A stretch of DNA of 32,854 bases, taken from assembly GCA_016201285.1 (NCBI GenBank), contig JACQDE010000002.1:1-32854 (forward strand), given 5' to 3'. Below the pieces are notes generated by a model that saw nothing but the letters and a program-made list of their open reading frames with translations, had not been told where the DNA came from and made no database searches. Both the position numbers and the translations under genes were made by a program. Source of the stretch: Acidobacteriota bacterium (GTDB taxonomy: Bacteria; Acidobacteriota; Terriglobia; Acidiferrales; UBA7541). Positions 18,473-25,829 of this stretch are shown in pieces. The stretch's first letter is position 1, and every line of letters begins with the position of its first letter.

Positions 18473-19609
18473 CTAGTTTTTGGGCTTGGCTCCGAACAAC
18501 CGGCGGAAGAAATTGCGCAGCTTCGTCCCGAACCCGCCGCCGGACTTCCGTTCGACGGTCGGAAGATTCTCTGCTTTTGCGTCCGTCGCCGGCGTGGCGA
18601 TGGATGCCGGGGGTTGCGCCTCGCTCGCGCTCTTCTCGGTGCTGGTCTGTGTCGCAGCCTCCGCAGCCGGGGCTGATGTCTTCTGCTTCTTCGGGGCTTT
18701 GATCTTCGGGCGCTTCTCCACGCGGCCGGTAAAGACCAACGCGGGCTGCACGCGCACTTCGCGGACCAGCAGGATCGTCTCCGGGCGCGGCTCGAGCGCG
18801 GGCGGCGGCTTGCTGGCGTCAAACGTCAGCGGCGGCATCACCACGGTCCACCTCGGCTCCTCGGTGGCCGGCTTGGGCGGTTCCTTTCTTGCGTCGTCAG
18901 GCTTCGCGGCGTCTCCGGCGTGGGTGGCTACAACGCCCACCTGTGCCGGCTTCGGCGCTGTGATCTCCGCGCTGGCGATCCTGGCTTCGCAGCGGCAGCC
19001 GCCGCGGTTTTCGCGCAGTGCATCCAGTTGCCCGCCCGGCAACAGCACTTCACCGTTTTCCGGCACCACGAGGCTTTGTCCCGTGAGCTGCTGCTCCAGC
19101 CGCACCGCGCCGCGCGCCGCCAGGATGCAGATCGAGCCGTCCGCTTCGACTCCGGCCACGGCCTCCCGCGGGCCATCGCCCACGCCCAGCGGCGCCGCCA
19201 CGAGCAGCGCGGTGTAAATCACAAGCGCAGGACTGCTCCCCAGCCGCAGGTGAACGCGCCCTTGTCCGAGCGCCAGCGTGATGCTGCCGCCGGATTTCAG
19301 CACCGTGAAGTGCGCCGGGCTGCAGATCTCGATTTCGCCGCCGCCTTCGAGCGTGATCCGCGCCGCGCCTGTACGCACGGTGATTTCCGCGCCGCTCGAC
19401 AACACCGTCGCGCTTCGGTTGCCCTCGCGGAGCAGGCTTACCTGGCCCTTCACCGCGATGTCGTCACCTTCGATGCGCCCCACCATTTCCGGCGCGGACT
19501 GCGCGCGCAGATGTGCCGCAGGCAGAAGAAGCAGCAAACACAGCATTGCCGCCCGCGCACACCGCCACGCTGCTAACTTCCCGGATTCGGATTGCCTTTG
19601 CGCGCCCAT
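18473..19609 (-). CDS. Exported FecR-like protein with basic C-terminal tail
   Basis: The protein has 378 residues. After a basic N-terminus, a hydrophobic stretch (MLCLLLLLPAAHLRAQ) is a signal peptide; a start at the internal ATG of residue 22 would also fit, and neither has a clear ribosome binding site. Residues about 45-215 have FecR-like beta-rich sequence: GAEITVRTGAARITLEGGGE, a LALGQGRVHLRL strand and a VPENGEVLLPGG segment. Then follow a Pro/Ala/Lys-rich, probably disordered region and a short amphipathic basic tail (GTKLRNFFRRLFG) that could touch membrane or another protein. It stands next to the operon encoding the giant FecR protein but on the opposite strand, and diverges from the acyltransferase gene. 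No sigma factor is nearby, so a classical FecIR signalling role is unlikely. Confidence 0.7.
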   Translation of the reverse strand: MGAQRQSESGKLAAWRCARAAMLCLLLLLPAAHLRAQSAPEMVGRIEGDDIAVKGQVSLLREGNRSATVLSSGAEITVRTGAARITLEGGGEIEICSPAHFTVLKSGGSITLALGQGRVHLRLGSSPALVIYTALLVAAPLGVGDGPREAVAGVEADGSICILAARGAVRLEQQLTGQSLVVPENGEVLLPGGQLDALRENRGGCRCEARIASAEITAPKPAQVGVVATHAGDAAKPDDARKEPPKPATEEPRWTVVMPPLTFDASKPPPALEPRPETILLVREVRVQPALVFTGRVEKRPKIKAPKKQKTSAPAAEAATQTSTEKSASEAQPPASIATPATDAKAENLPTVERKSGGGFGTKLRNFFRRLFGAKPKN

Positions 19610-19627
19610 CGAAGAATCGCCCGCGGT

Positions 19628-19645
19628 TCGCCTATACTATACGCC
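19628..19645. promoter_or_regulatory. Possible divergent -10 boxes
   Basis: TATACT at 19633-19638 reads as a -10 box for the acyltransferase gene. The same short AT-rich island reads TATAGT on the minus strand, towards the FecR-like gene. It is the only AT-rich patch between the divergent genes, but no matching -35 hexamer was found for either direction. Confidence 0.3.
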
Positions 19646-19690
19646 TGTGAAGGAACCCGCCAACTCGGATAGACCCGCCTCTCGAACAGA

Positions 19691-19705
19691 CCCGCCTCGG
19701 GCGGG
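19691..19705. repeat. Short GC palindrome in the acyltransferase leader
   Basis: CCCGCC-TCG-GGCGGG forms a perfect six-pair stem. It lies between an upstream GTG (19647) and the chosen ATG (19731) of the acyltransferase, and resembles the palindrome at 22407-22423. Confidence 0.5.
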
Positions 19706-19730
19706 GGGCGGGATCGCTCCGGCCGCCCCG

Positions 19731-20492
19731 ATGGAATCGAGGCGCGAGCCTGCGCCGCTCAACGTGCATTACGACACCCGGCCACCCGAGCTTTCCCGCT
19801 GGCGGCGGATGCAGATTCCCGTGATTGCCACAGCGGTGTATTCGGTGCTCCGCGCGCTGGGCCCGACCCTGCGCTTCGAGACCCTGGGCCGGCAGCACGT
19901 CGAGCGCATTCACACCGCAGGCGAGCGCGTCATCCTCGCCTTCTGGCACCGCTCGATTCTTTCCGCGACATGGTATTGGCGCCGCCGCGGCATTGTGGTG
20001 ATGAACACCACTAACTTTGACGGCCAGTGGACGCGCCGCGTGATCGAGCGACTGGGTTACGGCACGGCGCAGGGCAGCTCCTCGCGCGGCGGGCTGAAGG
20101 GCCTGGCGGTGATGGCCCGGCGGATGGAGGAAGGCCGCGACACCGCCTTCACCATTGACGGCCCGCGCGGGCCGCGCTACGTCGCCAAGCCCGGCCCGGT
20201 GATGCTCGCGCGGCGCACCGGGCAGCCCATCGTGGCCTTCCACATCGGGCTCAATCGAGCGCACACGTTCGAAAAATCCTGGGATCTGCTGCAGGTGCCC
20301 GCGCCGTTTTCGCGCGCCGTGGTCGCCATCGCCCCGCCCATCCGCGTGCCCGCCGACGCCAACGCGGACCTTATGCAGCAGAAGCACGCCGAAATGCAGG
20401 CCGCGCTCGAGCGTGTGCGCGACGCCGCCGAAGGGTGGTTTCGCGTGACCCCGGACGAACGCGACCGCCTCCGCGCGGAATGGAACGCCTGA
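19731..20492 (+). CDS. Lysophospholipid acyltransferase family protein (DUF374 type)
   Basis: The 253-residue protein matches the DUF374 branch of the glycerol-3-phosphate/lipid A acyltransferase superfamily. Visible landmarks are LAFWHRS (the H of the acyl-transfer site), NTTNFDGQWTRRVIERLGY, QGSSSRGG, TIDGPRGPRYVAKPG and the ending FSRAVVAIAPPIRVPAD. Members transfer fatty acyl chains to lipid or lipid A-like acceptors at the inner membrane; the acceptor here cannot be told. The ATG at 19731 is chosen because the frame upstream, back to a GTG at 19647, codes for a low-complexity stretch containing a GC palindrome. The GTG start would add 28 residues. The gene converges on the protease gene, with 27 bases between the stops. 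Confidence 0.82.
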   Translation: MESRREPAPLNVHYDTRPPELSRWRRMQIPVIATAVYSVLRALGPTLRFETLGRQHVERIHTAGERVILAFWHRSILSATWYWRRRGIVVMNTTNFDGQWTRRVIERLGYGTAQGSSSRGGLKGLAVMARRMEEGRDTAFTIDGPRGPRYVAKPGPVMLARRTGQPIVAFHIGLNRAHTFEKSWDLLQVPAPFSRAVVAIAPPIRVPADANADLMQQKHAEMQAALERVRDAAEGWFRVTPDERDRLRAEWNA

Positions 20493-20519
20493 AACTCCCG
20501 CGCCGCTTGAGCGTCCGCT

Positions 20520-21659
20520 TCAGCGCTCTGTAAGCGTCACTTTGACGTCCATCTTTTCTCGCCCGCGGTAGATCGTCACGTTGATCGAGTCTCCTGGCCG
20601 CTTGCGGTTCAGCGCCAGGTTCATTTCGAGCTGGTTGGAAATTTTCTGCCCGTTGATGGCAACGATGATGTCGCCGCCGATCAGCATGTAGCGCATGCCG
20701 GCGACGATGCGGCGGTCGCCGCCGCGGATGCCGGCGCGCGCCGCCGGGCCGTTCGGCGTCACCCGCTCGACCAGAAAGCCATCCGCCACCGGAAGGCTGA
20801 GCGCCTCGGCCAGGTTGGGCCAGATTTCCGTGCCCTCGACACCGAGGAACGCGCGGCGCACGCGGCCCTCGTTGATCAAGTCCTGCGCAATCTGCTTGGC
20901 GGTGTTGACGGGAATGGCGAACCCGATGCCGGCGGTGGTGCAGGTGGGCGCAAAAATGGCGGAGTTGATGCCGATCACTTCTCCATGCGAGTTCAGCAGC
21001 GGTCCGCCGGAATTGCCGCGGTTGATGGCCGCGTCGGTCTGGATGGCCTCGTCAATGAACGTCTGCTCGCCGGTCTGCACGGTGCGCCCGAGTGCGCTGA
21101 TCACGCCGGTGGTGAGCGTGCTCTGGAAACCGAAGGGGTTGCCGATGGCAAGCACGCGCTGGCCCACCTGGAGCGCGCCCGAATCGGCGAGAACGAGCGC
21201 GCTCAGCTTGCGCCCGCGCGGGTCAATCTTCAGCAGGGCCACATCGTTGCGCGCGTCGCCGCCCACAAACTTCGCCTGGAAGCGGCTCTTGTCGCCCAGC
21301 GTTACCTCGATCGTCTGCGCCTGCTGCACCACGTGGAAGTTCGTCAGGATGTAGCCCCGCGCGTCAATTACGAAGCCCGACCCCGCGCCTTCCACCGGAA
21401 CCGGATTGAGAAAAAAGTCGTACTCCACCGCGCGCGTCACAATGTTCGCCACCGCCGGCGACGCCTGCCTGTAGATGCGCACGTTCAGCGCTTCCTCGGC
21501 GGTCAGCTCGCCCGGTTTCAGCGTGTCGAGCACGGCTTCGACGCTCGACGGATCGCGGTGCCCCCAGCGCGCACCGGTCCAGTACGCCGCGAGCCCGATC
21601 ATCAGGCCGATGCCGAACAGGCGGAAGATTCGGCGCGCGGGATTCAGTGGCGTGTTCAT
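20520..21659 (-). CDS. HtrA/DegP-type S1C serine protease with PDZ domain
   Basis: The 379-residue protein begins at 21659, where GGAGG precedes the ATG; a longer frame to 21707 lacks this. Residues 10-30 form a single membrane anchor (LFGIGLMIGLAAYW). The trypsin-like domain carries the triad H109 (LTNFHVV), D139 (RNDVALL) and S217 (NRGNSGGPL). One PDZ domain covers about residues 275-375 (AFLGVEG, GPAARAGIRGGD, GGDIIVAINGQ). HtrA proteases degrade or refold damaged envelope proteins in the periplasm. A single PDZ and an N-terminal anchor make it DegS/HhoA-like in layout, but a regulatory role is not shown. It lies 97 bases downstream of coaE and may share its transcript. Confidence 0.92.
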   Translation of the reverse strand: MNTPLNPARRIFRLFGIGLMIGLAAYWTGARWGHRDPSSVEAVLDTLKPGELTAEEALNVRIYRQASPAVANIVTRAVEYDFFLNPVPVEGAGSGFVIDARGYILTNFHVVQQAQTIEVTLGDKSRFQAKFVGGDARNDVALLKIDPRGRKLSALVLADSGALQVGQRVLAIGNPFGFQSTLTTGVISALGRTVQTGEQTFIDEAIQTDAAINRGNSGGPLLNSHGEVIGINSAIFAPTCTTAGIGFAIPVNTAKQIAQDLINEGRVRRAFLGVEGTEIWPNLAEALSLPVADGFLVERVTPNGPAARAGIRGGDRRIVAGMRYMLIGGDIIVAINGQKISNQLEMNLALNRKRPGDSINVTIYRGREKMDVKVTLTER

Positions 21660-21755
21660 CGTGATGTTCCTCCGTGGCCGAAGCCGGGCGTACAGGGAAG
21701 TCCGCACGTGCGTGCGGCTTCACAGAACAGCATAAACGAAGTCATGAGATGGATG

Positions 21756-22361
21756 CTATGCGGCCGCAAGTTGCTTCAGCCGGGCGACAAGCCGCTCCAC
21801 TTGCGCGCGGGTTTCTTCCAGCGAGCCGGAGCAATCCACCACGTCGTCGGCGCGGCGGCTCTTCTCTTCGAGCGGCATCTGCGCGGCGATGCGCTGCTCG
21901 ATTTGCTCGCGCGGCATCCCGCGCGCCAGCAGCCGCTCCATTTGCTGCTCGGGCCGGCACCATGCCACCACCAGCCGCTCCAGGTGCTTCACGTACCCCG
22001 CCTCAATGAGCAGCGCCGCTTCCACCACCGCCACGCCGGCGGGATTCGCGCGCGCAAACTCGCTGAACTGCCGCTCCAACTCCTTCAGCACGCGCGGGTG
22101 CAGGATAGCGTTCAGCCGCAGCAGCTTGTCCGCGCCGGAAAAGACCATCGCGCCAAGCTTCGCGCGGTCCACGCGTCCGTCGGATTGCAGGATTTCGCTG
22201 CCGAATTCGCGGAGGATTTCTTGGTAGGCAGGCCGACCGGGTTCCATCAGTTGATGGGCGAGCGGATCAGCTTCGATCACGTGGCAGCCGAGCTCGCGCA
22301 TCATGGCCGCCACGGTGCTCTTGCCGCACCCGATTCCGCCGGTGAGGCCGACGCGGAGCAT
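21756..22361 (-). CDS. coaE: Dephospho-CoA kinase
   Basis: CoaE phosphorylates the 3' hydroxyl of dephospho-CoA with ATP, the last step of coenzyme A synthesis in the cytosol. The 201-residue length is typical. The P-loop is at the N-terminus (GLTGGIGCGKST), followed by the family's substrate-site segment EADPLAHQLMEPG. Later come RVDRAKLGAMVFSG, the ILHPRV motif, VVEAALLIEAG and a C-terminal DDVVDCSGSLEETR. The start ATG overlaps the folD stop codon by one base (TGATG), so translation is probably coupled to folD. Confidence 0.95.
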   Translation of the reverse strand: MLRVGLTGGIGCGKSTVAAMMRELGCHVIEADPLAHQLMEPGRPAYQEILREFGSEILQSDGRVDRAKLGAMVFSGADKLLRLNAILHPRVLKELERQFSEFARANPAGVAVVEAALLIEAGYVKHLERLVVAWCRPEQQMERLLARGMPREQIEQRIAAQMPLEEKSRRADDVVDCSGSLEETRAQVERLVARLKQLAAA

Positions 22362-23317
22362 CAGCCCTTCGCGGCGGACGGCTGTCCCGAAAATTCGGGA
22401 CGGCTCGCCCGCCTCAGGCGGGCCGCTTTCACCGTGTTGCTCATCAGCATGGCAATCGTCAGCGGCCCGACGCCGCCGGGCACCGGCGTCATCGCCCCGG
22501 CCACCTGCGTGGCATCCGGATGGACGTCGCCCACGGTGGTCCAGCCCTTCTCGCGGAATTTTTCCAGCCGCTTCGGATTGTTCGCGAAGAGTGTTGCCGC
22601 GAGTCCGGCGTCGGTGAGTTTGTTCGTGCCCACGTCAATCACCGTTGCGCCCGGCTTGATCCAGTCCGGCTGCACCATGCCGGCCTTGCCCATCGCCGCC
22701 ACGACAATATCGGCGCGGCGCACCACGTCCGGCAGGTCGCGCGTTTTCGAGTGACAGATCGTCACCGTGGCGTGCGCGTGCATCAGCAGCAGCGCCATCG
22801 GCTTGCCGACGATATCGCTGCGGCCCATCACCACCACGTTGGCCCCTTCGATGGGGATTCCACTGCGCCGCAGGATTTCCATCACGCCCGCCGGCGTGCA
22901 CGCCACCAGCCCCGGCTGCCCGGCCACCAGCCGGCCCACGCTCACCGGATGGAAGCCGTCCACGTCCTTCGCCGGGTCCACCGCTTCGAGAATCCGCTTC
23001 GAGTTTACTTGCTTGGGCAGCGGGAGTTGCACCAGGATGCCGTCAATCTCATCGCGCCGGTTGAGCCGCTCCACCAGCGTCAGCAGCTCGTCCGTGGTGA
23101 TCGTCTCCGGCGGCGCAATTTTCTCACTGTACAGTCCCAGTTCGGCGCACGCGGCCACTTTGCTGCTCACGTACATTTCCGAAGCGGGGCTGTTCCCCAC
23201 CAGCACCGCCGCGAGCCCGGGCTGGATGCCCAGGGCCCTCAATTCAGCAATTTCTTTTCTCAGATCGGCGTAAATCAGTTCGCGGATTTCGTTGCCATTC
23301 AGGATACGTGCGGTCAA
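22361..23317 (-). CDS. folD: Bifunctional methylenetetrahydrofolate dehydrogenase/cyclohydrolase
   Basis: FolD interconverts methylene-, methenyl- and 10-formyl-tetrahydrofolate using NADP, supplying one-carbon units for purines and formyl-methionine. Signatures include EMYVSSKVAAC (catalytic Y and K), DGILVQLPLPK, DVDGFHP, the nucleotide-binding GRSDIVGKP and the ending TPVPGGVGPLTIAML. The start is taken as TTG at 23317, with GGGGAG six bases upstream, giving 318 residues, close to the usual 285-300. An ATG at 23362 has a poorer site, and the frame open to 23509 is too long. The extra C-terminal tail after about residue 297 (ASRPEFSGQPSAAKG) is encoded by two DNA palindromes. The stop overlaps the coaE start. 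Confidence 0.94.
   Translation of the reverse strand: MTARILNGNEIRELIYADLRKEIAELRALGIQPGLAAVLVGNSPASEMYVSSKVAACAELGLYSEKIAPPETITTDELLTLVERLNRRDEIDGILVQLPLPKQVNSKRILEAVDPAKDVDGFHPVSVGRLVAGQPGLVACTPAGVMEILRRSGIPIEGANVVVMGRSDIVGKPMALLLMHAHATVTICHSKTRDLPDVVRRADIVVAAMGKAGMVQPDWIKPGATVIDVGTNKLTDAGLAATLFANNPKRLEKFREKGWTTVGDVHPDATQVAGAMTPVPGGVGPLTIAMLMSNTVKAARLRRASRPEFSGQPSAAKG
22384..22423. repeat. Paired palindromes inside the 3' end of folD
   Basis: GTCCCGAA-AA-TTCGGGAC (22384-22401) and GCCCGCC-TCA-GGCGGGC (22407-22423) are two perfect hairpins, six bases apart. Both fall within the last codons of folD, just before coaE. They could form structure in the transcript between the two cistrons, or be a repeat that has extended the reading frame. 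Confidence 0.65.
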
Positions 23318-23609
23318 TGCCTGCTCCCCGGCGCGGTGATATGTGTTGCTCCGGCACGCCATCTTATCACAGAGGTATTTGGCTCGTTCGCCGCCGGAAT
23401 CTGTCTCTTCCTGGAGGGGCGCACCTGCGTGTGCGTCCCATGTCTGTCGGATTGTTTCTGTTACATTCGGCTCAATGGATTTCGACTCAACCCAGAACCA
23501 CCGCCGCACGATTCGTCTTCACGGATACGACTATTCTTCTCCCTGCGCCGACTTCCTGACAGCTCCGTGGAAGATGCACAGAACATTTGGAAGCAGAAAT
23601 GCCCGAACT
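23318..23609. other. Intergenic region between folD and the amidohydrolase gene
   Basis: About 290 bases without a supported gene. It should hold the folD promoter and the end of the amidohydrolase transcript, but no clear -10/-35 pair or hairpin terminator was recognised. Short open frames here overlap each other and lack recognisable domains. Confidence 0.5.
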
Positions 23610-25070
23610 CTAATTCTGAATTGCTCCAGACGCAGCGATTGCAGTTCTTGGTCCGCATTCAAAAAGGGGACTGAGGCTAATTCCTTTGCTGGAGAGCAGC
23701 GATTGCAAACGTGTCCGAATATCCTGGAGGGTGTCTTTGCCGAATGGAATTGCGGCGTCCTCAACCGTAAGCCTGATACCCATCTGTGCTCCACATACAT
23801 CGATCGGCTCAAAAGGCTTGGATTTGTCAATTTGGCGCAATAGGGAAAGTCTCCCGTACATCGGCTCGCCTGCAATGAGGACGAGTTGCACATCTTTCGG
23901 TTTGGCGTTCTGCAAGGCCCAGTAAGGACGAGAACGGTCTCCTTCTACGACAAGCAGATCGGCGTACAAACCGTCCCGAATCGAGCCAGCTTTATCGTCA
24001 ATGTGGGCGATCCGCGCAGGGAGCTCAGTAGCCATTGCCACGAGCTGCTTCTCGCTCACAATCCCCCCGAAATGTGACTGATCCCATGCTCCGGCAAATC
24101 GCAGCTCATCAAGCATATTGCTGCTGCCGGTAACGCTCCAATCGGGTGCCAGGGCAAGCGTCACTCCTGCCTTCACGGCGGCCGGAATGTCGGTTGTCTC
24201 GCCGTACAGGTTTACGTTGCTGGTGGGCGACCAGATCAGCGATGCACCGACTTCCTTCATTCGCAGAAACTCAAGGGGGGTGAGCGCTATTCCGTGGATG
24301 ATCCCCGTATGTGCCGTTAACAACCCTTTCTGTTCGAGCTGTGCAAACTCAGACTTCGAATTCGCATCCGTCCGGCGTCCCTCCGCCACATGAACCAAAA
24401 GAGTGTCCAGCTTCTGGTTCTGCAGTTTGTCGAGAACATCCTTCAAACGATTATCGTTTAGATCTCTCGGTTGAACCCCCAAGAGGTTTTCGATTTTCTC
24501 CCTGCCGATTTCATGCCCGGCGACGAAATCACTATGCCAATCGAGATTGCGCACGAGCCCGATTACACACTTGGATATGCTGGGGAGTGACGCTCGAGGG
24601 GACACTCCCACAAACGCCGTCGTGCCCCCGATCAGGGCGCGGGCCTCCCCATATTTTTCCATGTCGCAAAATGTTTGTTCATCTTTGTTTTGAAGCTCGC
24701 GGCCAGGATCCCCGATCAGCCTTTTGTATTCGGGTGAATCGCGCCACCCGTATCGATTTTCGAATTTCGCTGGTGGATTCCACCGCGGAAACACGCCGTA
24801 CATTGGGTGATTGTGAACGTCAATCAACCCTGGCAGGATAATTCCATTGATTTTGATTTCCAGACTGGCTCTGAAATCTGGTCGTGTGTCGTGAACCGAA
24901 CGAATTCTCCCGCGCTGAATCAAAACCCACCCGTCATGGATAACCCGATCAGGCGTAATGACCGTGCCTCCCAGAAGCAAGCCCTCTTCCTTTCGCTGTT
25001 TTGCGCAACAGCAAAGACCGGCGCAGAGCATCATCATCAGAAGAAACAAGCCGATGTTCTTTCTGCTCAT
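23610..25070 (-). CDS. Exported amidohydrolase
   Basis: The 486-residue protein starts at 25070 with GAGGT upstream. A hydrophobic, Cys-rich N-terminus (IGLFLLMMMLCAGLCCCA) is a signal sequence and may be a lipoprotein signal, though the lipobox is not standard. The rest fits the metal-dependent amidohydrolase superfamily: a short beta-domain (GTVITPDRVIHDGWVLIQRG), the HxH metal site at H86/H88 (GLIDVHNHP), later His residues in LLVHVAEG and IIHGIALTP, and an Asp in LALAPDWSVTGSS. It closes with a DLLVVEGD segment typical of the family's C-terminal beta-domain. Family members hydrolyse C-N or C-Cl bonds of cyclic or peptide-like substrates; this substrate is unknown. The gene seems less GC-rich than its neighbours, possibly from transfer. 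It follows a hypothetical gene by 36 bases. Confidence 0.82.
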   Translation of the reverse strand: MSRKNIGLFLLMMMLCAGLCCCAKQRKEEGLLLGGTVITPDRVIHDGWVLIQRGRIRSVHDTRPDFRASLEIKINGIILPGLIDVHNHPMYGVFPRWNPPAKFENRYGWRDSPEYKRLIGDPGRELQNKDEQTFCDMEKYGEARALIGGTTAFVGVSPRASLPSISKCVIGLVRNLDWHSDFVAGHEIGREKIENLLGVQPRDLNDNRLKDVLDKLQNQKLDTLLVHVAEGRRTDANSKSEFAQLEQKGLLTAHTGIIHGIALTPLEFLRMKEVGASLIWSPTSNVNLYGETTDIPAAVKAGVTLALAPDWSVTGSSNMLDELRFAGAWDQSHFGGIVSEKQLVAMATELPARIAHIDDKAGSIRDGLYADLLVVEGDRSRPYWALQNAKPKDVQLVLIAGEPMYGRLSLLRQIDKSKPFEPIDVCGAQMGIRLTVEDAAIPFGKDTLQDIRTRLQSLLSSKGISLSPLFECGPRTAIAASGAIQN

Positions 25071-25106
25071 CGATTACCTCGGGAGTGAGTCGTCTTCTTT
25101 CTGCTT

Positions 25107-25580
25107 TCAAGCCTCGAGTTGGAAACCAAAGCTTGCGTAGTGCGTGGTGGATTCCAAAGACAATCTCCGTAGGACAAAATCGTCGTAGTATCCGGCAGCA
25201 AAGGTCGTATCGGCCCGCACTTGGATCGAGAGGAATCTGTAGGCCCCGATATTGGGCACCGGCAGCTTCAAAGACTTTCCGGTAAGATTGGCTTGCTGCA
25301 ACAAGACCTGCTTCCATTTGAACGGCCCCGCAGGTGGATCCGCTTCATACCCCCAAACAATCACCGCATGACCCGGATAACCCGCAAATATCTCGACGTC
25401 ATTAGCCTCCAGATGAAAAACAACTTGAGGCGGTGGCGGCGGGCTCTGCCCGGGCATGGGTCTGAGCGTTACCGGGAACTCGGCGCACAACCCGGAGTAG
25501 CAAGCATCGCCATGGATACCCGGCTCGTCTCCAATGTGGATCCTGCCCTTCCAAATGACTTCACTTTGAGGGTTTTTCAT
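25107..25580 (-). CDS. Hypothetical protein upstream of the amidohydrolase
   Basis: The 157-residue protein is not recognised. The ATG at 25580 has AAGGAG five bases upstream, a strong start. No signal peptide or membrane segment is seen. A GQSPPPPPQ stretch near residue 45 divides a short N-terminal part from a longer region rich in beta-strand-like sequence (VEIFAGYPGHAVIVWGYE, YRFLSIQVRADTTFAAGYYD). Most likely a small beta-sandwich-type protein, but this is only an impression. The 36-base gap to the amidohydrolase suggests co-transcription. Confidence 0.6.
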   Translation of the reverse strand: MKNPQSEVIWKGRIHIGDEPGIHGDACYSGLCAEFPVTLRPMPGQSPPPPPQVVFHLEANDVEIFAGYPGHAVIVWGYEADPPAGPFKWKQVLLQQANLTGKSLKLPVPNIGAYRFLSIQVRADTTFAAGYYDDFVLRRLSLESTTHYASFGFQLEA

Positions 25581-25829
25581 GCGTCTCCTTCAAGATTGCC
25601 CGGCTCGGGTTTGTGGCCGCAATTATTAGCAGAAACGTTTGTATACAGCAACTCATATCATTGAGCATGAGTACCGCAAATATCTGATTGGCTGACGAGA
25701 TGATTCCAGAATCTATGCTTTGTTCAGACTGCAAACGGAGGGAGGACTAAAGTTAAACGAACGCCCCGGGAGCAAAACTCTCCGGGGCGTTTTCCTGTTC
25801 CCTAAGTCCTGAGTACTGCTTCCTGGCCA
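25581..25829. other. Intergenic region upstream of the hypothetical gene
   Basis: About 250 bases, lower in GC than the surroundings. It holds the rng terminator hairpin near 25761 and should hold the promoter of the hypothetical/amidohydrolase pair. No tRNA cloverleaf or gene was seen. Confidence 0.5.
25761..25794 (-). terminator. Terminator hairpin after rng
   Basis: ACGCCCCGGGAG (25761-25772) pairs with CTCCGGGGCGT (25780-25790), an 11-pair stem with one bulged G and a seven-base loop (CAAAACT, or close). The rng stop codon is 36 bases away, so it probably ends the mrdA-rodA-rng transcripts. The T-run is better on the + strand side (TTTTCC), so the hairpin may act in both directions. Confidence 0.7.

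Noticed and set aside
18473..19609. Classical FecR anti-sigma regulator
   Set aside because: There is no neighbouring sigma factor and no internal membrane segment separating cytosolic and periplasmic parts; it begins with a cleavable-type signal.
25600..25760. tRNA or small RNA in the AT-richer intergenic stretch
   Set aside because: No cloverleaf arms or CCA end could be drawn; only the terminator hairpin is supported.
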